Notes under the pieces: generated by a model
Seen by the model: only the letters and a program-made list of their open reading frames with translations
Told to the model about the DNA's origin: nothing
Database searches by the model: none
Shown here: piece by piece, positions 1 to 5,143 of the stretch
Position numbering within the stretch: position 1 is the first letter of the stretch
How the letters are laid out: each line of letters begins with the position of its first letter
Source of the DNA: Chitinispirillaceae bacterium
GTDB taxonomy: Bacteria; Fibrobacterota; Chitinivibrionia; Chitinivibrionales; Chitinispirillaceae
Assembly (NCBI GenBank): GCA_016926315.1
Contig: JAFGOU010000345.1
Coordinates: 1-7,058 of the forward strand
DNA length: 7,058 nucleotides
Reading direction: 5' to 3'
Translations under genes and position numbers: made by a program

Positions 1-2607
1 CGTAAATCGTGGAAGGGGAACGCGGATCTGCGACGGATCGATGGTCAGCACTGCTCCTCCGGATACGCTGCCGTTCGCGCCCATGGAAACGGTCGTGTCG
101 CGTGTAAAAATTAAAAGTCCGCTGGTTCCGCCCGATATTTCGTTTGAAATCCCGAGAATATAGCCGTTGACGCCGGTGACCTTGCTCCAGGAGAACGTGA
201 CCGGCACGGTCACCTTGACAGCCTTTTGTACCGGTGAATAGAGCTCGATCCCTTTGGTTCCGGTCACGTTAAGACTGTCGAGATTGAAGTTCTGGTTGTT
301 GAGGATCGTTGTTTGATTTTGGTTGAACAGATCGGTTGTTCCCGTAAATACCTGTTTAGCAACAAGGGTACGTACCTGTAGACGCGCGTTTTCATCGACG
401 ATGGTCATTTTGATGGCCATTACCTGTGTAAAGGGTATGGAGGAATTGGATTGCTGTTTTGTTGTTATGAGATCAAGCAGTACATCAGCGGATTTTTGCG
501 TTGCATTCCACTGCGTGGTATCGACTGAGCGGACTGAGTAGGTGTTTTTCGTGTTAATAGTGACAAGCTCCATTTCGATGTTGGTCTTGTCGTTCTGGAG
601 TTTTCCAAAGTAGCTTGGGTCCCGCTGGTTTACATCGGTCGTGGTGAATGCCAGGTTAAAGGGGATATTCATAATGAAAGATGACCCATAGGCAACAAGC
701 GTGTCTCCTTTGAAGGTGACCTGGGTGGTGATGCTCGTACCGTTACTGTCGAGGACCTGCGGCTGCTTGAACCCGCCCGGTCCGATGTCCTCAATAAAAC
801 AATACCTGCCGGCTGATGCCGTTCCGACTCCGGTTTTGCCGATCAGCTTTTTAAAAGGCACGGTATCGGTACCGACGCTTTTTTTGTAGATCTTCGGAAA
901 GTGGACACCTTCAATCGCCATTTTTTTCTCGATGGCAGCGTCGTTGCGACGCGCTTGCAGAAATGCTTCAAGGTTCTGCTTGGTGATCTGTTCCTTGTCG
1001 TCCCGCATTGAGATATCGGTCACTTCGAGCAGCGGATGAAAGCTTTGGGCAAAACGTTCGATGTCCTGCGCTATGAGTGCTTCCATCGTAGTCCCCACAA
1101 ATGTAACGACTTTGGCCTTGATTCCCTGTCCGGAAGCGCTGTCGATCGCCCCGGTGGTCCTGAAGGTCAGCGAGTAGGTTGTGGAAAGCGAGTCGCCGAG
1201 AAGGTCCTTGACAGAACCCTTTATCTGCAGAGTATAGGTGGTATTGGGCAACAGTCCGGTATCGGAGGTGAACGATAATCGGGCGGTCGCGGCCTTTGCT
1301 TCAAAGAAAATGTTTCTTGGTGGTGATAAAGAAGAGTGGTTGTTGAGTGAGATACCATCAATCGGCCGCGAGAAAAGGACCTCGATGGTTTTTATCGGGG
1401 TAATAGTGTCGCCATTCCGGATGGTCGCTCCCTTAACGGTAAAGGGGGGCAGTTCGGCCCGCTCGGTAACCTTAAAGATGCCGTAATAGGTCGATCCGAT
1501 TTTATTGAGCGCCAAATCTTTTATCGTGGCAGGAATGATGACCTTGTAATATATGCCGATAGCGAGAGGCGATTTAGGTACCAATCGCAGCTCTTTGCCG
1601 GTCGCGCTCCAGATTTTTTCAAGACTGATTTTATTTTTTAAAGAAACGTTTTCATCGGTAGCATCGATTTCACCGAGAATGATTCCTGTCGTATCGTCGC
1701 CTATCGACATGCGGTTCATGGGCTCGGAAAACGTGATTACGATCGGCACACCCTGGGCAAGGTCGCTTGCCAAAAAGGTGTTGTTATCGTCGGCGGCCTC
1801 CGCATCCATAAAGGTAAGCATCATGGGTGGGATATCATCAACAAGCGCGATTTTGTCTGCCGTGGTATCGGTTTTTCCAGCCTCGGCTTTTACATTAGGG
1901 ATTGACGCGGTGATCAGTTCGAGGTTCTGCTGGTCGAACCAGACGGCAAAAATGAAATAGTTCCCCGGCGTTACCGTCACTTTCCAGGTACCGGTAGAAT
2001 CGGTCTTGGTAGAGACGATTGAGGAGGTGCTTATGGAGTCTGCATTGTAAAAAAGAATGTCCGCTCCGGTAAGGGGCAGCACCGTGTTCACCGGTGACGT
2101 CTGCCCGGCCGCATTCGCCGCCATGACGGTTTTGCCCAATCGTTTCGCCATCAAGCTTGACGAAGGGCGGTACATGGTTCCGGTAAGGACCGACTGGTTT
2201 TGGGGGATGATCTCTTTTTTACGGATTATCGTCACCGTATCCGCCCCGATTTTCCCCTTACTGTCGGTTGTCGCGAGCAGGAACCGGTTGGTATCGGTGG
2301 CAAGGGAGACGGTGACGGAAAATTCGTACGGAGGGGTAGAAACGCTGTCGAGGTAGCTTGCGCCGTTAATCGAAAAGGCGGTGACCGAGAGGTCCTTTGC
2401 CACCGTTATGGTACCGCGGATCCGGTAGCTGCTGATGGAATCCGCAACGGTCGCACTGCCGCTTGATGGCTGAATCAACCGGATGGTCGGCGCATCGGGT
2501 AGAGGCCCGACGACATTTTTGTTGTCAAGGGAACAAAGTAGGAAAATCGACAGACTCGTCATACCAAGAAGAAAAAAAATGGTTTTGAAAGAACCCGGAC
2601 GATGCAT
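1..2607 (-). CDS. Large secreted multi-domain Ig-like protein, probable lipoprotein or surface protein (3' end outside window)
   Basis: The minus strand is open without a stop from ATG at 2607 to the window edge (869 codons), so the C-terminus is missing. The start is set by a GGGGAGG Shine-Dalgarno site 4 nt upstream and an N-terminal signal sequence (basic residues to 8, hydrophobic 10-24). Cys25 in FLLC could be a lipidation site, but Leu at -1 is atypical, so ordinary signal cleavage is possible. Visible regions: an Ig-like beta domain (about 40-130); a carboxypeptidase-regulatory-like domain (about 140-245) with a TGTWKVTVTPGNYFIFAV core; two SbsA/Big_5-type Ig domains (about 257-380 and 385-485), the first with VITFSEPMN; a mixed region (about 500-770) with an NTF2-like hint (ALIAQDIERFAQSFHP near 507-525); and an FN3-like segment from about 782 (VTFSWSKVTGVNGYILGIS). 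Sequence is Thr/Ser-rich and has few Cys, typical of exported beta proteins. I infer an envelope or extracellular role, perhaps adhesion or display of a C-terminal domain; no catalytic motif is visible. Confidence 0.88.
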   Translation of the reverse strand, partial: MHRPGSFKTIFFLLGMTSLSIFLLCSLDNKNVVGPLPDAPTIRLIQPSSGSATVADSISSYRIRGTITVAKDLSVTAFSINGASYLDSVSTPPYEFSVTVSLATDTNRFLLATTDSKGKIGADTVTIIRKKEIIPQNQSVLTGTMYRPSSSLMAKRLGKTVMAANAAGQTSPVNTVLPLTGADILFYNADSISTSSIVSTKTDSTGTWKVTVTPGNYFIFAVWFDQQNLELITASIPNVKAEAGKTDTTADKIALVDDIPPMMLTFMDAEAADDNNTFLASDLAQGVPIVITFSEPMNRMSIGDDTTGIILGEIDATDENVSLKNKISLEKIWSATGKELRLVPKSPLAIGIYYKVIIPATIKDLALNKIGSTYYGIFKVTERAELPPFTVKGATIRNGDTITPIKTIEVLFSRPIDGISLNNHSSLSPPRNIFFEAKAATARLSFTSDTGLLPNTTYTLQIKGSVKDLLGDSLSTTYSLTFRTTGAIDSASGQGIKAKVVTFVGTTMEALIAQDIERFAQSFHPLLEVTDISMRDDKEQITKQNLEAFLQARRNDAAIEKKMAIEGVHFPKIYKKSVGTDTVPFKKLIGKTGVGTASAGRYCFIEDIGPGGFKQPQVLDSNGTSITTQVTFKGDTLVAYGSSFIMNIPFNLAFTTTDVNQRDPSYFGKLQNDKTNIEMELVTINTKNTYSVRSVDTTQWNATQKSADVLLDLITTKQQSNSSIPFTQVMAIKMTIVDENARLQVRTLVAKQVFTGTTDLFNQNQTTILNNQNFNLDSLNVTGTKGIELYSPVQKAVKVTVPVTFSWSKVTGVNGYILGISNEISGGTSGLLIFTRDTTVSMGANGSVSGGAVLTIDPSQIRVPLPRFT

Positions 2608-2674
2608 GCAACCTCCCCGATGGTGTGATTATAGAAGAAGAACGAAAATTGGCGTCTCTTGAAAGACAAAGAAT

Positions 2675-2703
2675 ATTGTATTGGAAAAAAATGTATATGT
2701 CAA
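2675..2703 (-). promoter_or_regulatory. Sigma-70-type promoter of the large Ig-domain gene
   Basis: Read on the minus strand, TTGACA (2703-2698) is followed by a 17-nt spacer and TACAAT (2680-2675). The -35 is a perfect consensus and the -10 has five of six matches. Transcription should begin near 2668, giving a leader of about 60 nt before the ATG at 2607. The spacer contains a run of seven T (2691-2685), so a change in run length would alter promoter spacing. Confidence 0.75.
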
Positions 2704-2726
2704 GAAAAGAATTGTAGTAAGTCGGC

Positions 2727-2744
2727 TGTGGTCATTTAACCACA
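2727..2744. repeat. Perfect operator-like inverted repeat TGTGGT-N6-ACCACA
   Basis: TGTGGT (2727-2732) and ACCACA (2739-2744) form a perfect 6-bp inverted repeat around a 6-nt centre. It lies about 24 bp upstream of the leftward -35 element and about 190 bp upstream of the possible rightward start. TGTGGT occurs again at 2818-2823. The size and symmetry suit a dimeric regulator. It is not a standard CRP site, because the TGTG/CACA half-sites are two bases too far apart. The binding protein is unknown. Confidence 0.45.
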
Positions 2745-2754
2745 TATTGCATAA

Positions 2755-2793
2755 AGTCTTATAACCGTATGTCCCGGATAATGTTACAAGACT
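2755..2793. repeat. 11-bp inverted repeat with one mismatch, possible hairpin
   Basis: AGTCTTATAAC (2755-2765) pairs with GTTACAAGACT (2783-2793) at 10 of 11 positions around a 17-nt loop. It has no adjacent T-tract on either strand, so it is not a conventional terminator. It could be a regulator site or part of an RNA, and it sits between the two divergent genes. Confidence 0.5.
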
Positions 2794-2882
2794 ATAGAGC
2801 TTCGATTTCTTGTCTTCTGTGGTAAGGAAACCCCACGATTTGGTGGACCCAGCTTCTCATAAAAAATCTATCTTTTTTGTTT

Positions 2883-2915
2883 CCAATGCCTTATACTATT
2901 GGCATGTCGCTTGAT
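2883..2915 (+). promoter_or_regulatory. Possible sigma-54-like promoter with overlapping inverted repeats
   Basis: TTGGCATG-TCGC-TTGAT at 2899-2915 resembles the sigma-54 pattern TTGGCACG-N4-TTGCW. The -24 GG is present and correctly spaced, but the -12 GC reads GA, a real weakness. It would start transcription near 2926, about 49 nt before the ATG at 2975. The same bases contain two overlapping inverted repeats, CCAAT/ATTGG (2883-2887 with 2898-2902) and ATGCC/GGCAT (2886-2890 with 2901-2905), flanking TATACT (2892-2897). TATACT could instead be a sigma-70 -10 element, but it lacks a good -35. Confidence 0.35.
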
Positions 2916-2974
2916 ACTCTTTAAGGGCGTAGAAACGATGGACTGGAAAACCAAAACCCTTTCAAGGAGGTTGT

Positions 2975-3394
2975 ATGAAGAAGCTTCTCTCAATCCTTAT
3001 CGCCGGTGCGTTTGCAGTGGCCATGGCCCAGGACGGAACGCAGACCCAGACCAAAACCCAGGAGTTTGAGCAGATCAAGGCCCAACTCCAGGCCAAGCTT
3101 GGTGAAGCGATTGACAAAGCGGCGCCGGAGTGCGAGAAGGCGCGTCAGGCCGCGGTCGAACTGCAGAATAAACTGGAAGGCAAAAGCGATGCGGTAAAGA
3201 AACAGGTCATGGATACGGAACGCGCAAAGGTGCAGGCACAGCTTGAGGCCGCTATTAAGGAGCTGAAGAGGGTACAGGCGCAGGTCGGCGGCGAAGTCGA
3301 ACAGGCCAAAGCCCAGGTACAGGCACGCCTCCAGGAAAAGATCGCCGAAATGAAGGCGTTGCAGGAAAAGATTCAGGAACAAAAAGGCAAATAA
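2975..3394 (+). CDS. Small secreted alpha-helical coiled-coil protein
   Basis: A 139-aa protein with a strong AAGGAGG ribosome site 4 nt before the ATG. Residues 1-18 form a Sec signal peptide (two Lys, a hydrophobic stretch, AMA before Gln19), so the mature protein should be periplasmic or secreted. After a short Gln/Thr linker (19-29), residues 30-139 are almost wholly helix-forming and rich in Ala, Gln, Glu and Lys, with heptad-like spacing of Leu, Val and Ile. VQAQ-type segments recur near 86, 100 and 114, and a Gly-Gly at 105-106 probably breaks or kinks the helix. The mature chain has a single Cys (53), which could allow a disulfide dimer. It has its own terminator and stands as a single-gene unit. 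I do not recognise a named family; a periplasmic chaperone-like, scaffold or envelope-associated role is possible but unproven. Confidence 0.85.
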   Translation: MKKLLSILIAGAFAVAMAQDGTQTQTKTQEFEQIKAQLQAKLGEAIDKAAPECEKARQAAVELQNKLEGKSDAVKKQVMDTERAKVQAQLEAAIKELKRVQAQVGGEVEQAKAQVQARLQEKIAEMKALQEKIQEQKGK

Positions 3395-3414
3395 GTTGAT
3401 GCGACGGAAATGAA

Positions 3415-3447
3415 CGGGCCGCCACGGCGGCCCGCTTCTGCTCTTTT
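3415..3447 (+). terminator. Rho-independent terminator after the coiled-coil gene
   Basis: CGGGCCGCC (3415-3423) pairs perfectly with GGCGGCCCG (3426-3434). The two central bases force the last pair open, leaving a tight loop. The stem starts about 20 nt after the stop codon. The following stretch is pyrimidine-rich and ends in TTTT at 3444-3447; the T-tract is broken and slightly displaced, so some readthrough is possible. Confidence 0.7.
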
Positions 3448-3454
3448 AAAAATC

Positions 3455-3510
3455 GGACTGGAAATCAACCGGGCCCCCCGGAGTGTAAGCTCATCGAACC
3501 TATCCAGTCC
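3455..3510. repeat. Nested inverted repeats between the two small secreted-protein genes
   Basis: GGACTGGA (3455-3462) is the exact reverse complement of TCCAGTCC (3503-3510). Inside, CCGGG (3469-3473) pairs with CCCGG (3477-3481) around CCC. As RNA this gives an outer 8-bp stem enclosing a GC-rich hairpin. It lies after the terminator and before the probable promoter of the next gene, so it could be a regulator target, or a structured RNA if readthrough occurs. Confidence 0.5.
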
Positions 3511-3514
3511 AGAC

Positions 3515-3543
3515 TTATCTTCGCGGGGGTCCGTTTATATATA
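3515..3543 (+). promoter_or_regulatory. Weak candidate promoter for the 3594 gene
   Basis: TATATA (3538-3543) is a plausible -10, with TTATCT (3515-3520) 17 nt upstream as a poor -35 (three of six matches). Transcription would begin near 3550 and leave a leader of about 44 nt. The preceding terminator implies that a promoter must lie hereabouts. Confidence 0.35.
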
Positions 3544-3593
3544 CGCAAGGGGGAGTGAACCGCTTTCCCTTGCCTGTTGCAAAGGACGCTCTT

Positions 3594-3977
3594 ATGAAAA
3601 CGAATGCCTTACTCCTCACCTTGTTGTCGTTGACCGCACTTGCCGGCCTAGCTGTTGCCGCGGGTGACGAGGAAAGCCGTCAGCTCAAAGCCGATGCCAT
3701 TTATAATGAGATCATGATGACCCTTACCCCTGAGATGAAAGCAAAGATCGATTCGTCCAAGGCTTCAGTCTCCGCTGTGGTTAAAGAGCGGTCCGGCACT
3801 GATTCCGGAAAAAGTGTAAAGGAGTTACAGGAAAAGGCTGCGGTTGAGAAAACACGGCGGCTTGAAGCGCTTCCCGATGAGCTTCGTCAGCAGGTCGAAA
3901 AAGCGATGCAGGAGATGGAGAAACGGCAGACAGAGCGTGCCCTTGAGTTCAAGGAGATGAAACGGGAGCGCCGATGA
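3594..3977 (+). CDS. Small secreted helical protein with an LTPEM motif
   Basis: A 127-aa protein. I chose ATG 3594 because AAAGGA lies 7 nt upstream and the chain then starts with a clean signal peptide (MKTN, hydrophobic to about 20, cleavage after AVA or AVAA near residue 22-23). The in-frame GTG at 3555 would add 13 residues ahead of the signal and sits directly against a G-rich tract. The mature part is charged and helical, with no Cys. Residues 36-66 contain LTPEMKAKID (44-53), reminiscent of the LTxxQ motif of the Spy/CpxP periplasmic proteins but with Met where Gln is expected. Residues 74-127 are a strongly charged helix (LPDELRQQVEKAMQEMEK) ending in KRERR. By type it resembles its upstream neighbour at 2975, though the sequences are not obviously homologous. 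The gene 74 nt downstream may be co-transcribed. A periplasmic helper role is inference. Confidence 0.82.
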   Translation: MKTNALLLTLLSLTALAGLAVAAGDEESRQLKADAIYNEIMMTLTPEMKAKIDSSKASVSAVVKERSGTDSGKSVKELQEKAAVEKTRRLEALPDELRQQVEKAMQEMEKRQTERALEFKEMKRERR

Positions 3978-4007
3978 CGCTGCCTTGATGAGACCGGTAC
4001 TATAGCA

Positions 4008-4027
4008 TCCGTGCGGATGGGCACGGA
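4008..4027. repeat. Hairpin between the 3594 and 4052 genes
   Basis: TCCGTGC (4008-4014) pairs perfectly with GCACGGA (4021-4027) around a GGATGG loop. An A-run, not a T-run, follows on the plus strand, so it is unlikely to be an intrinsic terminator for the upstream gene. It sits just ahead of the ribosome site AAAGGA (4038-4043) and could affect mRNA stability or translation of the 4052 gene. Confidence 0.5.
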
Positions 4028-4051
4028 GAAAAATCGGAAAGGACTGGATAT

Positions 4052-4783
4052 ATGAAGCGGATTTCGTTATCGCTGACATTATTGTTGACGGCAATTTTCG
4101 TCCTTAATGCTGAAAATATCATTACCGACCCAACTCTCGGCTATTCGATCTACCTGCCGGGTGACTCGTGGACACGCGTCATCCGGAATGCCAACCACCA
4201 TCAATTCTACGATACGACCTTTACCTATGAATCCCAGGTCTCAATCGTGCGTCATCCTTACAGCAGTGACGATTTTCCCACACCCGAAAGCTGGACGCGC
4301 GCCAATTTCATAGCCTACAAGCTCAGTATCGACTACTCCTTCGATCCCTGGGCCGCCATGCTCTATTATGATACCGCTTCCACGGTGCGGCAGGGAACGG
4401 GCTGGGCCACGGAGTCCTACTCAACGTTTTTTTCGCTCGACACCTTCTGCGGAGCGTGGTCGGAATATACCCGGTTCACCGCCCGTAAGGACTATGGCTG
4501 GGAGCTTTATGCCATTGGTGATACCGCGGACATGATGAAAAATATCGGTACCTACGCGGCCATCCTTCTCATGGTCCAGCTTCCGTCAGACTCGAATGCG
4601 CGGGTCATTCCGCGGCACATAGCTGCCGGTCAGGCATTGAACAGGTCGGCTATCTCCTCCAAAACCGACCGGTACTACGATCCTCTCGGCCGGATGATAC
4701 GGGTGAGGAGAAATCGCGCCTCAATGCCGGCAGGGCTTTTTATCATGCCGCAGAAAAAGGAAACCGGCATTTTTGTCAGGTAG
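4052..4783 (+). CDS. Exported protein with a C-terminal YDPLGR...PAG tail resembling T9SS-type sorting domains
   Basis: A 243-aa protein with AAAGGA 8 nt before ATG 4052. Residues 1-20 form a signal peptide (MKR, Leu-rich core, LNA before Glu21). Residues 25-178 form an aromatic-rich alpha/beta domain starting with GYSIYLPGDSW (30-40). It contains YESQVSIVRHPY (59-70), GWATESYSTFFS (117-128), the only Cys (133) and GWELYAIGDTADMMKNIGTYAAIL (about 149-172). The opening is loosely like PsbP/Mog1-type folds, but I cannot assign a family. After a linker (about 180-206), YDPLGR (209-214) and MPAGLFIMP (225-233) resemble the end of T9SS type A C-terminal domains and the Fibrobacter-style tails (YDxLGR, then a few basic residues, then xxGxYxx). 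The tail is short and lacks a recognisable PNP-type N-terminal part. Secretion through the outer membrane is therefore possible, not shown. It probably shares a transcript with the gene ending at 3977. Confidence 0.82.
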   Translation: MKRISLSLTLLLTAIFVLNAENIITDPTLGYSIYLPGDSWTRVIRNANHHQFYDTTFTYESQVSIVRHPYSSDDFPTPESWTRANFIAYKLSIDYSFDPWAAMLYYDTASTVRQGTGWATESYSTFFSLDTFCGAWSEYTRFTARKDYGWELYAIGDTADMMKNIGTYAAILLMVQLPSDSNARVIPRHIAAGQALNRSAISSKTDRYYDPLGRMIRVRRNRASMPAGLFIMPQKKETGIFVR

Positions 4784-4810
4784 GAATCGTCTCAAAATTG
4801 ACTATTCAAC

Positions 4811-4919
4811 GTCACTCCGGCGAAGGCTGGAGTCCATTAACGAAAAGCTCGTCAATGTGTATTTCACCACTGGATCCCGGCGCTTGTCCCGAACCTGATT
4901 CAGGATTCGCCGGGATGAC
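4811..4919. repeat. Composite REP-like palindromic repeat (GTCAyTCCGGCG ... CGCCGGGATGAC)
   Basis: The left unit (4811-4836) folds as CTCCGGC/GCTGGAG around GAAG, with one G-T pair. The right unit has a perfect 9-bp stem, ATCCCGGCG (4874-4882) with CGCCGGGAT (4908-4916), and an internal CCTGA-T-TCAGG palindrome (4894-4904). The outer ends are inverted (GTCA at 4811, TGAC at 4916-4919), and TCCA/TGGA face each other across a roughly 35-nt centre. This matches in style the GTCATTCCSGCG...GGAATCCA dispersed intergenic repeats common in many Gram-negative genomes. The class assignment is from memory; copy number elsewhere in the genome cannot be seen here. Confidence 0.7.
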
Positions 4920-5055
4920 CGTGATTGTTCCCCTCACGCGAACGTATTCACGGTTTCATAATAGTATGCACGTGATACACCATGCCTTTCGAATGGTTGC
5001 GGGCTCGAAATGACCGTACCATTTCCTCAAGCGTGTGAAGACAACTATGAGGCTA

Positions 5056-5124
5056 TTGCCGCATAACCAATCGCTACCCGGCAACGCCGGTAGTATGATG
5101 GCACGGTTGCGGTTATGACGGCAA
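5056..5124. repeat. Large imperfect inverted repeat enclosing a hairpin, overlapping a promoter
   Basis: TTGCCGCATAACC (5056-5068) is complementary to GGTTATGACGGCAA (5111-5124) over 13 pairs with one extra A (5118). Between the arms, CTACC/GGTAG (5074-5078 with 5089-5093) and GGC/GCC (5080-5082 with 5086-5088) form a second hairpin with a bulged C and an AAC loop. The right arm covers part of the -35 element and most of the spacer of the downstream promoter. There is no T-tract after it. It may be an operator pair, a cruciform, an unclassified repeat, or an RNA element reached by readthrough. Confidence 0.55.
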
Positions 5125-5135
5125 GTTGTTATACT
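5107..5135 (+). promoter_or_regulatory. Promoter of the barrel/TPR operon, probably giving a leaderless mRNA
   Basis: TTGCGG (5107-5112) and TATACT (5130-5135) are separated by exactly 17 nt. The predicted start point is near 5142, two bases from the ATG at 5144. No Shine-Dalgarno sequence precedes that ATG, which fits leaderless initiation. The -35 has three consensus bases and the -10 five, so the strength is moderate. Confidence 0.55.
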
Positions 5136-5143
5136 ATAAGCGT

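Larger units (their letters stand above)
2608..2974. other. Divergent intergenic region without a gene
   Basis: These 367 bases separate the leftward Ig-domain gene from the rightward coiled-coil gene. They are A/T-richer than the flanking genes and I see no supported ORF. They hold the leftward sigma-70 promoter, two Shine-Dalgarno sites with the same GGAGGTTG core and 4-nt spacing to ATG (one for each divergent gene), inverted repeats at 2727-2744 and 2755-2793, a shorter CCAC/GTGG pair at 2833-2846, and a palindromic -24/-12-like element near 2883-2915. A small untranslated RNA in 2750-2870 cannot be excluded, but nothing matches a family I recognise. Confidence 0.7.
4784..5143. other. Non-coding stretch between the 4052 gene and the barrel operon
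   Basis: These 360 bases carry no supportable gene; the one plus-strand open frame (4798-5013) runs through the palindromic repeat, has no ribosome site and encodes nothing recognisable. No intrinsic terminator with a T-tract follows the 4052 gene. Contents: a dispersed palindromic repeat (4811-4919), an unassigned segment (about 4920-5050), a large imperfect inverted repeat with an internal hairpin (5056-5124), and the promoter of the downstream gene (5107-5135). Confidence 0.7.

Noticed and set aside
323..2466. Several plus-strand open frames of 62-135 codons
   Set aside because: They lie opposite the continuous 869-codon minus-strand gene, lack ribosome sites and signal or domain features, and read as shadows of it.
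2727..2744. CRP/FNR binding site
   Set aside because: The TGTG and CACA half-sites are separated by ten bases instead of eight and the inner bases do not match, so only a generic operator-like palindrome is reported.
2990..3382. Minus-strand 130-codon open frame rich in Leu and Phe
   Set aside because: It is antisense to the coiled-coil gene, and its composition is what Glu/Gln/Lys-rich codons give in reverse. The sense strand has a perfect ribosome site and a signal peptide.
3555..3593. Upstream GTG start for the 127-aa secreted protein
   Set aside because: It would put 13 residues before the signal peptide, and its G-rich upstream tract abuts the start codon. ATG 3594 has AAAGGA at proper spacing.
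3410..3667. Plus-strand 85-codon open frame across the terminator and spacer
   Set aside because: It starts inside the terminator region, overlaps the 3594 gene start in another frame and encodes a low-complexity product.
4008..4027. Hairpin considered as a terminator for the 3594 gene
   Set aside because: It is followed by A residues rather than T on the plus strand and lies just before the next ribosome site.
4811..4919. CRISPR-like or attachment-site interpretation of the repeated palindromic units
   Set aside because: The units are inverted and differ from one another, there are no regularly spaced identical repeats, and no cas, integrase or tRNA gene is present.
4798..5013. 71-codon open frame in the intergenic region
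   Set aside because: Its first half is the palindromic repeat, there is no ribosome site, and the product has no recognisable features.
5126..5143. TTG start adding six residues to the barrel protein
   Set aside because: It lies over the -10 element, has no Shine-Dalgarno sequence, and would place LYYKR before a signal peptide that is already complete from ATG 5144.
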